From Isoetes taiwanensis (Eukaryota > Streptophyta > Lycopodiopsida > Isoetales > Isoetaceae), in contig JAJEKV010000006.1 in the NCBI GenBank assembly GCA_021234155.1, forward strand, positions 3,689,277-3,753,276: a stretch of DNA of 64,000 nt, given 5' to 3'. The position numbers and the translations under genes are program-made. The notes under the pieces were generated by a model that did not search any database, was not told the origin of the DNA, and was given only the letters and a program-made list of their open reading frames with translations. Of this stretch, positions 1-12,706 are shown piece by piece; position 1 is the stretch's first letter; each line of letters starts with the position of its first letter.

Positions 1-94
1 ATGGCACACATTAAAATAAAAAATTACTATAAACCACAATTTAAAAGCTAATATATTATGAATTTTGCATTGATTTTTTTAATTGTTAAAAAAA

Positions 95-170
95 AAAGCC
101 TTTTGGGGATCGAACCCAAACAAGTCCATAAGACATAATATTCATGTTATCTCCATTCTCATTTATATAT
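95..170 (-). repeat. Possible tRNA-derived SINE relic
   Basis: Read on the minus strand, this stretch contains GGTTCGATCCCC, close to the B box of RNA polymerase III promoters, at 105-117. A run of T follows shortly (96-88), which would serve as a pol III terminator or SINE tail. The upstream part is too degenerate to fold into a convincing tRNA, so a functional tRNA gene is unlikely. The call rests on the B box and its context only. Confidence 0.3.
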
Positions 171-334
171 ACTGATACTGATGGATTGCAATCTAACTTT
201 TAAATTTTAACGTCAGATTATAACATTCAATTAACATTCAATGGTCAAGGTTTAAAACAATTGAATTAATGGTTGTGGTTAAAAACAATGACTAACGTCA
301 TCTCAACTCTCCTTTTCTTCTTCCACAACTTCAT

Positions 335-392
335 CTTCATCATGGAACAGATCAGACTATAAGCTTCATCATGGAACAGATCAGACTATAAG
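335..392. repeat. 29-bp tandem duplication, two copies
   Basis: A 29-base unit beginning CTTCATCATGGAACAGATCA occurs twice head to tail (335-363 and 364-392) without mismatch. It looks like a recent slippage or short duplication in non-coding DNA. Confidence 0.85.
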
Positions 393-1641
393 CATGTTTC
401 ACGGACAACTAAGAAGGGGAAAGGATCAAGAAACCCTCATATCTTTTTGTCTTGACCCTGAAATAAAATAGAACGTGATTATAAACCTATGAGGCTCTTT
501 GAGAAGTCAAGTAATTTTGCAATAAGCTTGCCAAGTTCATTTTCATAGAATTTAGAACATCGCACAACTTACTGCATATAAGATGCTCAGTCCTTCTTCT
601 ATATTAGAAAATAACCAATATGATGGCTTCACAAGAATGAGAGAACACTCCAAAATTGAATTGTCTTGAAAAACAAGAAGCTGCCCATATGGATAACGCT
701 GCAGGATAATCTCGTAAAAACGAGGCCTGTAAGATAAAAGGGTTTTAAATTTATGAAAAATCATACGAATCAATAATCACTGCTCTTGTGATCCTTACAG
801 TCATGATGAGAAAGATTGCAAAGGATAAAAATGATAAGATGAGGCAGACCACCACCATGTCCCAAGGATTATATGTCACTGTCAAGCAAAGTTGCCCTCT
901 TCCACAAGTTGAGCTTTGGATATGCGTCTTTTTGTTCTTGCCAAAAAAATATCAGCTTTTTGCCATTAGTTATCTCCGATCTTAGAGGTAAAGGGTCGAA
1001 ATGGTTCCTAGAGGAAAAAATCATAAGGCAAATAGGTGAGACGGTTGCAAAAAGCATGGCTCTTAGATGATCAAATGCTCGAAATGCTTTTGGGGACAAG
1101 ATCAAAGATAAGAAGTGATTTCAGGACCAATAATAGGAATGAAGTGGCATTCAGAATAGGATATGATAAGCAACATCCAAAAACAGATCATTCTAAGGAA
1201 GCCAAAATTGTTTAGCTTCATTTTCTCAAGATAGCAACACGTAAAATGAATCGGCCGTTCTAACACTACCACGAATTGCTCCATCGATTGCATCCAAAGA
1301 AGTCCGAACCCTTCAAGTCCAAGCAAAATAATCCGCTTCGCCTCCGATCAAGCTTCCTAGTCCCGAAAAATGTTATGCTTTCGAGTTCGGATTCGTGAGA
1401 AACAAAACTTAGAAAATAAACGAAAAACAAGCCTCTAAGAACATAACAAAACCCGCCGGATTTGCCATTGCCACAAATGCCAAAAGATTTGCCATCGCCA
1501 TAGCTACCAAAGATTTGCCATCGCCATAGTCGTTTGATTTGCCAAAAGCCGCCGAATGTGTGTCTCCGCTTATCGCCATGGATGTTTGTTCCGCCCGCTC
1601 ATTTGGATCGCGCCATGGTTGTGTGCATGCAAGCGCGGGCA

Positions 1642-1729
1642 ATGAAAACCCCGATAGAGGGGCGAAAAGTTAACCAATAGTCAAAAAGAATGAAAACCCC
1701 GATATGGGAGGTGAAAAGTTAACCAATAG
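1642..1729. repeat. Short direct repeat, two copies
   Basis: Two adjacent blocks of about 39 bp (1642-1680 and 1690-1729) share ATGAAAACCCCGATA at the start and GAAAAGTTAACCAATAG at the end, with differences in the middle. No function is apparent. Confidence 0.7.
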
Positions 1730-4201
1730 AATGAAACCAAGAGGATCGCCATCTTAGCCGCCTATTTTTTCAAAATCTGACCGCCCATTCCTTTAGTCCA
1801 ACCAATAGGATAACACCACGAAGATTGCAATCTCGGCCGCACCTCTGCCGGTGATCCGGGCCATCCATGTGGGCTAATTTTTCACCGCATAGTTTAATTA
1901 TTATTTTCATTTCAACATGTGACACCATGGGTCCCGCTATATTCACGCCATATAAAATGGCCAGACGCGCGCCACGTGTATACCCTTGGTATATTGGCCA
2001 TGGCCATATGGCCTACATATTTTCCATATTAAATTAAAACACTAGGATTGCTTACTAGCCGCTGGGCATGCATGGAAGCGATGCCATGGGCATGCATGGA
2101 AGGAGCCCGGATAGCCGGAGCCATAGCTGAAGTGGAAGCAGACGCCGCGGCGCCATAGCCGAGCGCCATAGCGAGTAGCCGCCAAGCGTAATGGTCGGCT
2201 GTCAATTCAAAGGCGGGAAACACAGGCCAATAGGAGGAGAGGACCTGGATCGAAATCCGTGCCGCTCATCTTGGCCCATCCGGTCGCTTGATAAGAGCAT
2301 TTTTATAAAAATATAATATAGTTGTGGCTTTTTTCCCACAAATCCAATGTACTAGGAAAGTTCCAATTCTAGAAAATCCACCAAATTAATTTCCGAGGCG
2401 GCGCCACAAGACGGGTGGCACCCAAGCGGCGAAGCCGCAGCACCACCGAGGGAATATACCCTTACGTTATATACACTTGCTGAAATTACGAACAGAAGGA
2501 GCAGGAGCGGCTATGGCTATGGATATGGCTCGTCGATTCTTTTCTTTCAGAGAAGGAAGCGATGCAGTAGCCGGTGGAGCCATGCCTTCTCATACTTTCC
2601 AGAAAATAGGGCACAACAGAAAAACAATCGTCCCTTTTGTCATCCCAATCCATACCTGCACATAATTAGAAAATAGAGTTCGGCCAGGGTATTTTTTAAC
2701 CTCCCTACATATTTGACGGGGCGTAATATATTGGCCACTATGTTCCTTGAATAATTTGCTAAGCGTAGTTTGACCTGGCCCTTTTTTGCATTGTTACACC
2801 AAGAGGTTGTAAGTTAAATGGCGAAATCGAGGAACTATTGTTTTTTTCAAAAATTTAAATTGGCCACATCCATACATCTAACACATAACGATGATAGCCA
2901 CGTCAGTAAAACAGTCTCTAGTTTCTATGATGTTGTATATAGTTCATAAACAAATACATGCTACTACGCTTCTCCAACTAAGATTACTATATGCTCTATA
3001 TTAAACATGCAGAATGTACCCAGAAGCACAAATGGATTTGGTAGAATTGATCTCATTGAAAGCCATATTGCAGGTACTTGGTAAATGGAAACTAACCTCG
3101 ATTTGAGTTAGGACAATGCAAAGGAATAGAATGCAAAGGAGATTCGGGCTGGATGGCGAGAATAAATTTAGTATGCGAATTGCGAATGGAATCAAAATAA
3201 ATTTGAACCTAAACAAAAAAATATTATATTATTAGAACTGCCTTTATAATTTTAGGGTTAAACTCAAAAAGATCTTGCCCCCTACAAGTCGCAAAATTAT
3301 GTCCCTACACTGACCAATATAGAGCCTGGCCATAACCATAGAATTATAAAATTATTCCATGGTTTAAATGGCCACCAAAACAAGCTGCTAGCGTGCATAA
3401 TATTTTGGAATGGCCACGCCCTAGGGGTTCGGATATTTGGCAAATATCAAATTGGCCACTTGTAAAGTGAAGTTAACAAGTTCATGTTTTGAACTGGCCA
3501 CCACCCTTTGGTCTTGGTGAGAATGCATCCTACTCCGGCGTGGCCGACTGTTTTACGAAATATGTGAACATGTGGCCAACTGGCTCGCCGGGGCCACTAA
3601 AAAACACCATGAGTTCGGCTATGGCAGGGTAGTACTTCCCTATTCAGCTATAGGATGAACTGCTCTGGCTGTGGCCCAATAATCCAATTTGGATTTGCCT
3701 TTGCAAGCAAAAAAGAAATTGACAAAGGGGAAAGACAGGGACTACTTTCGCTTTCCAAGCGATGGTTTGAAGTGGGCATCCGAATGCGGGGGCTCAAAGA
3801 ATCGCAGAGCATTTGAATGATGGACTCTGCGACCGCATGGCTATTCTAGACACTTCATCACAAAGGGCCTCCATCTCTCATCACTCACCCCGCAAAAGAA
3901 ACCGCAGCGTGGCGAATTTTACGCTATAGATAGCGAGGGCATATTATTCGTTGTAAAATGTACAAGAAATATACAGTAATTTTAAGCAAGTGTATCACAT
4001 AGTTGTTTCACACAAACATTCTTCTAAATTGAATATGGAACATGTATTACTATTGTGAGGAGGAGGGCATTCTTAACTTCCACTGGAGACTACTCGACGA
4101 TTCTCGTATAGCAATGCAAGATATTGAATACTTTCTATAACAAGGCTTCTCGAAAGTTCTGTGAATGAATATTATGGAGGATGAACATATGGTGGCTGGC
4201 A

Positions 4202-5409
4202 AACGTAAACCCTACAATAACCTGGCAAGGCACCCGAGGTTTATGCTTTTGAGGCCATACCCCGGCCGGATTGGACCAGGATCTTGCACAATGTCATGAG
4301 GTAGTGGGAGGGCGCTGAAGCCGGATGACGGAGCCCTAAAACCTTCCGTAAGAAGTTCACCCAAAGGTCCTCTCCTGAGGGTCCCCGCCCACCTGGACGG
4401 GCAACTCTCCTACCCCGAGCTATGATCCGACTCTGCCAAACGGACTCAAACATCGACATTACCCCGAGACCAAGTCTCGTGGGCGAAGACCACCCCCCGC
4501 CCCCGGACGCCCCAAAGTACCTCCCATGTCCAACACGCTCAGAGTGAATTGGCCTTAGCGAAGGGGTGCGTAATACCGCCATGTAGAGGGTTCGTGTTTC
4601 TTTTGCTACAAAAATGACCGTGAACTTGGTCCCTAATGTAATTTTGTTGTTTCTATTATGCATGGCGAAGTCAAATCTCCATTCCGGGGCCTTTGTAATC
4701 GCCTCAACGACAAAACACTTGGTTTTCTACACCGCCGACTCCGTGACACTTTGGCGGTTTTATATGTTCTCCGGACAGATCTTGAATTTATTTGAGCCCG
4801 CCGAAGCAAGTTACTTGAATGGAAAATTCAACGGCCGGATAGGGAAACCGGTTTCGAAGGGAGGCATTGGCATTTGCCCTCCCCGAGGAGCACCGTAGGA
4901 AAGCCCCTTTCCTGTAAAATCCAAATCCCATTTCGCCGGGCTTATTGCTTCGGTTTTCAATCGCAGCCTTCTACCATGTCTCAAGTGCAATCAATAAAAC
5001 TCGACCTCCATAACGTAAACCCTACAATAACCTAGCAACCCACAGGGTTTGCGTTTTGGAGGCCATACCCTGGTCAGATTGGACTAGGATCTTGCACAAT
5101 GTCATGAGTAGTGGGAGGGCGTTGACGCCAGAAGACGGAGCTCTAAAACCTTCCAGAAGAAGTTCGTCCCAAAGGTCCTCTCTGGAAGGTCCTTGGCCAC
5201 GGACGTGCAACTCTCCCACCCCGGAACTGTGATCTGACTCTGCCAACGGACTCAAAACATCGACATTACCCTGGAGACCAAGTTTCGTGGGCGAAGACCA
5301 CCCCCCGGGCCGGACGCCAAAGTAGCTCATGTCCAAAGACGTTAAGAGGAATTGGCCTTAACGAAGGGTGCAGAATACTGCCATGTAGAGGGTTCGTGTT
5401 TCTTTTGCT
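4202..5409. repeat. Pair of ~400-bp direct repeats with ~405-bp spacer
   Basis: The segment 4202-4607 recurs at 5012-5409. Both copies begin AACGTAAACCCTACAATAAC and end TTCGTGTTTCTTTTGCT. They differ by substitutions and many 1-4 base indels concentrated in the GC-rich middle. The equal-sized spacer (4608-5011) contains a 94-codon open frame with no recognised similarity. The arrangement resembles a miniature terminal-repeat element (TRIM), but the repeats lack TG...CA ends and I see no flanking target duplication, so a simple segmental duplication is equally possible. Confidence 0.75.
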
Positions 5410-5668
5410 CCCGAGTTTGTGTTTAGGTTTAAGGTGTTAGCTGTGGTATTTTGCTTGATGGCTCCAACAATTACATCTCTAATTCTTAATGCAAATCATC
5501 TAAGTGCAATAAGTTATCTTGTTTTTCAAAGAACCATTGGATTCTTAGTGCAAATCGTTAGAAAGAACCATCGGATAAGATAAATTAGATACAATTAAAA
5601 CCATTGGATGACGTGGATAACTATTGATCGCCTATAGCTTAACCTTAGTACCAACTAGATATAGGCAT

Positions 5669-6160
5669 GGTTTAATGGTGTTCCACTAATGATATCCAAA
5701 ATGGGGGATAATGTTAGGTTTTTAAGTAGTCTTGCCATTTTATATAATGCTTGGGGATTTGTTGCAATGGTCCTATTCCCCATAAACAATTACATCTCAA
5801 ATTCTTAATGGTCTAAATTATACCAAGACGTAGGGAACGGTTTAATGGTGTTCCACTAACGATATCCAAAATGGGGGGAATAATGTTAGATATTGCATGG
5901 TCTTGCCATTTTAATGCTTGGGGATTTGTTGCAATGGTCCTTTCCTCCATAAAGAAATACATCTCACAATTCTTAATGGTTTGTTATGCAAAAATGTAGG
6001 CGTTTAATGGTCTTTTCTCTAACAATATCCAAAATGTTAGGATATTGTTAGGATTTTATGGGTCCTATAACATTAATGCTTAGGGATTTGTTGCAAATGT
6101 CCCGCACCCCCAAGGAATACAAATCAAATTCTTGATGGTTTTATTATGCAAAAATAGGCT
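5669..6160. repeat. Tandem repeat A, ~165-bp unit, about three copies
   Basis: Units start near 5669, 5839 and 6001 with GGTTTAATGGT, followed by GATATCCAAAATG, a CTTGGGGATTTGTTGCAA block and ATCTCAAATTCTTAATGG. The period is 160-170 bp, the copies are imperfect, and the last fades near 6160. No coding capacity. Confidence 0.75.
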
Positions 6161-6179
6161 TAAGTAATTGAAGTAGTGG

Positions 6180-6650
6180 TAGTCTGTCCTACCACTATAA
6201 AGACCCGTGATATGGAAGGATAGGACATGTAGAGAATCAAGTATTCTTTCCTACCTCTATAAAGACATGTGACAATAGAAGTATTACACATGTAGTAATT
6301 CATGTATTCTTTCCTACAATGCCTTAGCAAATAAAGTACTCGTCTACTACTATAAAGAATAGAATTGTGTTACATGTGACATGGAAGCATACGACATGTA
6401 GAGAATCAAGTATTCTTTCCTACTTCTATAAAGACATGTGACAATAGAAGTATTACACATGTTGTAATTCATGTATTCTTTCCTACAATGCTTTAGTAAA
6501 TAAAAGTACTGGTCCTACTACTATAAAGACATGTGAATGGAAGCATAGGACATGTAGAGAATCAAATATTCTTTCCTACATCTATAAAGACATGTGACAA
6601 CAGAATTATTAGACATGTAGAAATTCAAGTATTCTTTCCTACAGTGGATT
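6180..6650. repeat. Tandem repeat B, ~160-bp unit, about three copies
   Basis: The block TTCTTTCCTAC(C/T/A)TCTATAAAG followed by ACATGTGACAA recurs near 6246, 6415 and 6571, with intervening CATGTAGAGAATCAAGTATT blocks. It lies directly after repeat A but has a different unit. The repeated TATAAAGACATGT boxes look promoter-like but are repeat content; no gene follows. Confidence 0.75.
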
Positions 6651-6886
6651 GTATTATAAAATGACATGTCATAATAGAGGAAACTACAAAACAACAGTGG
6701 ATGTTTTAGTCCACTGAAAAAAGAACACCATTATTGAACAAAACCATACCTCCACAAATCCACATGTAGGATTCTTTGAAAACAGGACATGTAGACCTAC
6801 CAAAACTGATGTTTTCCACAGTGGACCAAAAACCGGGGTGAGTGTGATATTACGTATTTTTTAGTCGCCGGCCGGAAAAAAAAATT

Positions 6887-7262
6887 CCACGTATGCGAAA
6901 CCTTCTAAACTCCGTACACGAAAGTTTTTTTCATATACACGAAACAGTAAAAACTGCGTACACGTTTTTTTTTTCACATACGCGCTCTATACTATTTCAC
7001 ATACGCGAAAAAGCTTTCGCATACGCGGTTTTCAAATTTCAAATTTGTTTTATTTTATTTTTTTCTTTTTGCGTACGAGCTTTATACTGTTTCGCATACG
7101 CGAAAAATGTTTCGCGTACGCGGTTTAGAAGGTTTCGCATACGCGAAATACAAATTTCAAATTCGTACGCGGAAAAAAAAAATTACGTACGCGGTTTTCA
7201 CTGTTTCGCGTATGCGAAAAAACTTTCGCGTACGCGCTTTAGTTCTTTTCACGTACGCGAAA
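6887..7262. repeat. TACGCG-rich minisatellite
   Basis: About sixteen degenerate copies of a short GC-core motif, mostly TTTCGC(A/G)TACGCGAAA, lie here about 20-40 bases apart and are separated by T- or A-rich spacers. The core TACGCG is flanked symmetrically, so many copies are palindromic. The repetition leaves overlapping open frames of 148 and 82 codons that are by-products and not genes. Such CpG density in AT-rich surroundings is unusual; it could be a satellite seed or a protein-binding array. Confidence 0.8.
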
Positions 7263-7289
7263 ATCTTCCGATACCGGAATTGTTTTTTG

Positions 7290-8114
7290 TCATATTTTTA
7301 CGTATTATACAGCAAATTTGTGCCATATCTTACAAATAATATGTATTGCGTATAAAACGTACGGAGTATTGAACCTATCCCTGAATTATACTGACAAATT
7401 GATTATAATGAATAGGAATCTAAAAATCTAAAACGAAAAAGAGGAACAACAACCAAAATGGTCATAATAAGGGAGAAGAAAAGGCTTTATAAACATATCA
7501 TCTTGGATTTACATTACCTTTTATGGCATTACCACTTACTTCAACCTGTTCAAGATATGGTATCTATCCATCGTTATATATGGCACAACTTAAGGCACAA
7601 ACTCATTCTGCTTGAATATCTGTCCAAAGTAACACTTGCATCCAAAACCTGTAATAATTGTATGCATTGGATTAATAATGCCATCGGTTTTGAATTATTG
7701 ATGTAATGCAACCTGTAATGAAAATAAAGTTATTGACTTAACACCAGCTAGTAAAGATAATGAATATTTCAAAGCATGCATACAGCTTCCCTATTATTAC
7801 ATGCTAAGAACACTCCAGTGATAAAGAAGTAGAAGCTTCAGAAAAAGAAGAAAAAAGAAAAAGAGATTTCTTGTTCAAAAGTCAGAAGAGATCGTTAGAA
7901 AACAATGGAAGTTAGCATGAACGTCCTCTTGTGGAATGCATTTATGGCATGGACAAAAGGATCATTATAAAAGTAGGTATGCCAAGCTTTGCATTTATGT
8001 TAGCGTATATTGGTGATGTAATCCATTTGAAAACAATTCCACACAACAACTGAAAAAAAAAATACAACTCTTCAATAGCTTGGATATTCAACAGCTTAAG
8101 CGCACCAGAAGGTT
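7290..8114. other. Non-coding interval
   Basis: Ordinary AT-rich sequence with no recognisable exon, RNA gene or element boundary. Its right end may be degenerate LINE endonuclease sequence continuous with the next feature. Confidence 0.4.
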
Positions 8115-9004
8115 CTATTGATCCAAAGAAGAATACAGAAGAAAACTTGCACATAAATCTAAGCCTAAGACTGAGTTAACAAAGCTAGATTTAGATGTCA
8201 TGGATATTGAAAATGGCCTAGAAAGGAACATTACATGTGCCACTTGAAGTTTACAACCAAAATGGATTGGGGTTTTTGTCTCATGCCCTGTTATAGACCT
8301 GCAACAAAAGCCCCCCAAATGAACTTTATATACCAAGGAGTTAATATTTTCATTGTGGTATAACAAATCTTATATCTCGGCGTCCACCTCGAATTTTATT
8401 CTAATCCTGATTGGAATTTCGTCTTCGACATCGTTTCACCCTGTTCTCGCCCTAGACTCTCCTCGTATGCATAGGTCAAGTTCGCCTGGCCAAATCCAAT
8501 CTCCCATGTTGCCAGAATCAAAGTCAGGGAGCCTATGTTCCCGGATCATAATGATATCTGCCTTAAACTCCTTAATGCAGGCTATAAACCTTCTTCTCTT
8601 AGTAGGGCCCTTTATACCTCTTAAATTCCAGGTAAGTATTTTCATTTAGGATAGGAAAGTCGAGAAAGGAGGAGAGGCTATTAACAATTCACATAATTCG
8701 AGGAGGCTTTGCTTCTGGTATTATATGAGTGGTCCAAATTTTTCTTTGAGGCAGAATGTCTTGAGGGGCGGGTTGAATTTCTACTTTTTAATCTCTTCTT
8801 AATAGATCTTAAAGAGGTACTAGAAACGTGTGCCCGGCGATGCCGGGCATTAGTCATGGCATGGGATATGGGCATCCAGAATGGAGGTGCAAAAATTGAA
8901 TGAAATGAATGGAGTGCAGGGCAAAATAGAATGCTCGCGTGGAGTAGGATAGGATGCATAGGTGGATACGATAGAAAACCTTTATAGTACATATATGTGG
9001 TCAT
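8115..9004 (-). pseudogene. LINE fragment: ORF1 tail and ORF2 endonuclease start
   Basis: On the minus strand an open frame ending at 8681 finishes with a basic tail containing KKNLDHSYNTRSKAS, typical of the end of plant L1 ORF1. About 35 bases later a new frame starts MKILTWNLRGIKG (8645 downwards), the classic beginning of the LINE apurinic endonuclease. It continues with ACIKEFKADIIMIRE, where the second E matches the catalytic glutamate position of the family. The frame breaks near 8436 and the remaining endonuclease is degenerate. No reverse transcriptase follows, so this is a truncated relic. The identification is solid for the ORF1/ORF2 junction and weak below 8350. Confidence 0.75.
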
Positions 9005-10305
9005 ATCCTAAACAAATTTGCAACATCCAAAGCATCAAATGGTATGCTATTGACTTTGTCGCATGCACCACAACCTAAATCTAAATTTGTGAATCCCAAA
9101 TATTAGCAATATATAACTCATGATTTTGTTTAAATCTAGGTGTGATAACACTTAATATTGGTGGTGGCACTTTTTGCCTTTTTATACTAACATCCACAAT
9201 AGCAATTATAAGTTAACCTCATAATTCCACCTCGCACTATGTGACAATTTAAAACATGTTGTGTCAAAAACACATTGTTGCCTCAGGCAAAGAAGAATAC
9301 CACTTTTGGCTTAAAGTTGTCATACTGCCCAATTCAATTATGTAGATTTTATAAGTTATTGGTTAGCTAATGAATCAATTGTAGCTCAAGTACTTGCAAT
9401 TTATAATGCTCTATACTTCAACTTATCAAGCAAGTTGCATTTTGTTTTTCATAATCAAGCAAGTTGCAATCACGTGATGATTGCAGTCCATCTAGCTACA
9501 TAACATAAACGGTTGGAAATACTAAACGCAAAGACATTCGAGTTTCAAGATGCATTACAACGTAAGGCTTATGTTGCAAAATTTGACAATGGTTCAAATT
9601 CAAAAAGCATCCAACACCATTTTCAAATGCAACAAATGGGTTTTGCCAGATAATTGTCTATGCATACCAGGTTCTTATAAGACTTTCAACAAAAGAAGTC
9701 TTTGAAGACAAATAGACTTCTCAGTCGTTTGCTAAATGAAGAGGAAATTTGACACATCACCAATTTATGGAATTTACATTGGTAAGAAAGAAGAAACTTG
9801 AAGTTTATTATGGCAGTGGTGTTGTATCAATTGATGGAGTAATTAAAATGGCAGGACATTCGCAGAAACAGAAGAAGCTCTGCGATGCATCTCAATGGAG
9901 TTTTTACTGCATGCATAACTGGATTCCATGTGGAGGGAGGTGTCTCACTTTAAATTACATTAATAATGGAATCTAGCCTGTGCCATATTCTATGGGTCAA
10001 ATAAACCGAACCATCTTTATCAATGTATTGTCATAGTACAAATCACACATTAATAAACTACCTAATGCAATAACCCACCCTTTAAGCAACCTTGATTATG
10101 GAGACATGCCACCAAGCAGAGCATTGTATGACCATTAAACCAACATAGACCAAACCACATAGACCATACACTTTGCAAGTTCTTTGTCTATGTTAAACTC
10201 GTTTTATGCGTAGCAACACACATTTAATTTCATGATCAGGCGACATATGCAAGAATACTATGGCTGAAATATTCATATTTAAGCTCAATATGCACACACG
10301 ACCAT

Positions 10306-10513
10306 TGCTTGACATGTTAGAAGTTGATATTACATGTGCATTAGCATTGGCCCGTTCCTGTTAATATTTTCTCCCATAGCTTGACATGTTAGAAAGAAGG
10401 TGATATTACATGTGCATTAGCATTGGCCCGTTCCTGTTAATATTTTATGTGGTTAATATTTTTTGTACATTACATGGGCATTAGCATTGGCCCCGTTCCC
10501 GTTAATATTTTCT
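10306..10513. repeat. Tandem repeat, ~73-bp unit, 2.6 copies
   Basis: Units starting at 10306 and 10379 share GCTTGACATGTTAGAA and TTACATGTGCATTAGCATTG followed by GCCCGTTCCTGTTAATATTT. A third, partial copy runs 10465-10513. Confidence 0.8.
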
Positions 10514-11087
10514 ATTTTTTCTTTTAAATTTCCTATCTTTTCATTCGGAGACGAATGCAAGTTCATTCATCATATGCTGATCCTTGCTCAAAATCGTTCA
10601 TCATATGCTAATCCTTGCTCAAAATGCTTGTTTTGCCATTGCATGGCGTAATGCAATGTGCCTCCTTGGATCCAGGTCCAAATTTATGCATTGGCACCAT
10701 GAATAAACCTGTTTGCAGCACTCCCTATAGCAGGAATAGAGCATTGATCTATTTACAATTTCTAATGTAATCAGTGGTGGCATCTTCTTTTTTTAGTAAT
10801 ATCCATAAGTATGCCCTTCAACCTCTTCCAAAAACGAAATTTCTCTTTCACAAATGGATCACCACAGCTAAATCCGAAATTTTAAATTGTTGGTTGTCAG
10901 AATCCAAGATGCCGTGAAAATGTTATACTACTTCACTCCTATTTACTAAAGCCAAAAGGTGAACCGCATGAAATGCCGAAGCACGTGACATTGATTTTAA
11001 ATTGTTCAGCAAATTCTTGTAATTGCTTTGGAAAATTTTACCTTGAGCAAATAATTACATCCATGGAAAACCATTTATTCTTTGTCA

Positions 11088-11217
11088 AGAGATTAGACTT
11101 CCATTGAATATAACCTAGCTTATTGTTTTACCCATCGCTTACTCCCATGAGCAGAGATTAGACTTCCATTGAATATAACCTAGCTTATTGTTTTACCCAT
11201 CGCTTACTCCCATGAGC
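11088..11217. repeat. Perfect 65-bp tandem duplication
   Basis: Bases 11088-11152 are repeated exactly at 11153-11217; the unit begins AGAGATTAGACTTCCATTGA and ends CCCATGAGC. Perfect identity implies a very recent duplication or an assembly duplication. Confidence 0.9.
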
Positions 11218-12203
11218 ATCCTGCAAGGGAAGAACGCAAGTATCAAAATAAGCCTGGACTCATCTTAGCAAGTATCAAGAATTGTACCTGAATGAAACGA
11301 TGATATGCTTTTGCTTTTATGCACACTGTGGTAGCATGTACAAATGGCTCCATCTTTGAATGAATGTCTGCAACTTAAAAATGCAAGGATCAGAGAGCAC
11401 AATGACTACAGTGAAATCGAAAAGATGGTTTCTATCTAATACTTCAGTTCCTGATACTTCAACACAAAACACCTCAAAATAAATCATATTCCATTAGTGA
11501 AGACAACACTTTCGCATACTAAATCCAGCTTTACACTGTTTGAGTTAGAATGGGGCCTCTCTTGAAGAATGGGTAATGGAAAAGACGGAGTTTAATACGA
11601 AATTTTTGGCCACAATAAAGGGGCCATATCAGAGTCATAAGATGGTTATTTGGAACGCTGCTGATGGGATTAAAGATAAAAAAAAAGAAACATATAGAAA
11701 CAGCCAAATGCACAGGTCTTGCATGGCAATAATTAAAAAACGATGAGAAGCAGAGGTTCAAGCCAGTGTCCAATCTCAGGCTTTATATTATACATGGTTT
11801 CGGAACCTAATTAAATATCGCAAAACAAAAAACATAAGAATAAGAACCAAATGCTTTACCACATTCTGTGTACTTCAAATCATTCCGACCATTTGATCCT
11901 TTGCAAGACTTTAAACACTGTCATGCTGCGTAATAGGACATTGTGCAAGGAAATATAATGTAAAGCACACCTTATTAGCACCACAAAGAACCAGGCTGAA
12001 AAGCCAATATATCAGAAGCTTCGGTTATGCAAGCAAGCAAGGAGATGGTACAAAAAAAGAAAATGAGAATCTACTTGGATAAACCTATTATATTACTATG
12101 ATAAGCCCATTTTTGCCCCTTATCGAAATGCAAAAGTTAGAGAGACAGTTCGGAGCCAGAAATCAAGACCCAATTGCTACAGATGGCTACCCATTCATCC
12201 AGC

Positions 12204-12706
12204 TGTGTTAAAAAAAAATCACACAAAAGGTGAATCGAATCTGCATAAAATCGACACTAAATCCAACATAGACTAAGCACATCTTGGATTTTGTACAGGC
12301 AAAGAAGCAAAGAAGTTATCTTTGCCGATAAACCAGAGAAAAACCGACTAAAAACCATTTGGTAAACTGGAAAATCTCTTGAAAAATCGAAATGAAGAAA
12401 GGAGTTAGGGTTCTACCTGCTCTGGCGATTCAGTCTCAAAGGACTCAAAGATCGTATGCAAGTTCGTCAGCCATATCAAGTTGTGTTAAAAGACATCCAA
12501 ATTGTGTTAAAAAAAATCACACAAAAAATGAATCGAATCTGCATAAAATCGACACCAAATCCAACATAAAATAAGCACATCTTGGATTTTGTACAGCAAA
12601 GAAGTTATGCTGCCGCATAAACCAGTGAAAACTTACTGGAAAATCTTTTGAAAAACCGAAATGAAGAAAGGTGTTAGAGTTTTGCTCTGGCGATTGAGTC
12701 TCAAAG
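12204..12706. repeat. ~240-bp duplication at 299-bp spacing
   Basis: Sequence 12204-12441 recurs with small indels at 12503-12706. Both begin TGTGTTAAAAAAAATCACAC and end CTCTGGCGATT.AGTCTCAAAG. On the minus strand the repeated block could be a duplicated leader or first-exon region of a lost gene. Confidence 0.75.

Larger units (their letters stand above)
1..4200. other. Non-coding leader region with relic repeats
   Basis: No reading frame here resembles a known protein. The interval holds a possible tRNA-like relic (95-170), a 29-bp tandem duplication (335-392), short GATTTGCCATCGCCATAG-type repeats (about 1460-1545) and a duplicated AACCCCGATA...TTAACCAATAG block (1642-1729). Between about 1,960 and 3,620 the hexamer TGGCCA recurs. 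I see no convincing exon, promoter or transposon boundary. Confidence 0.5.

Noticed and set aside
6893-7355. Open frames of 148 and 82 codons, plus strand
   Set aside because: They run through the TACGCG minisatellite and their protein repeats (FAYAK, SRTRF) mirror the DNA repeat in two frames at once; not a gene.
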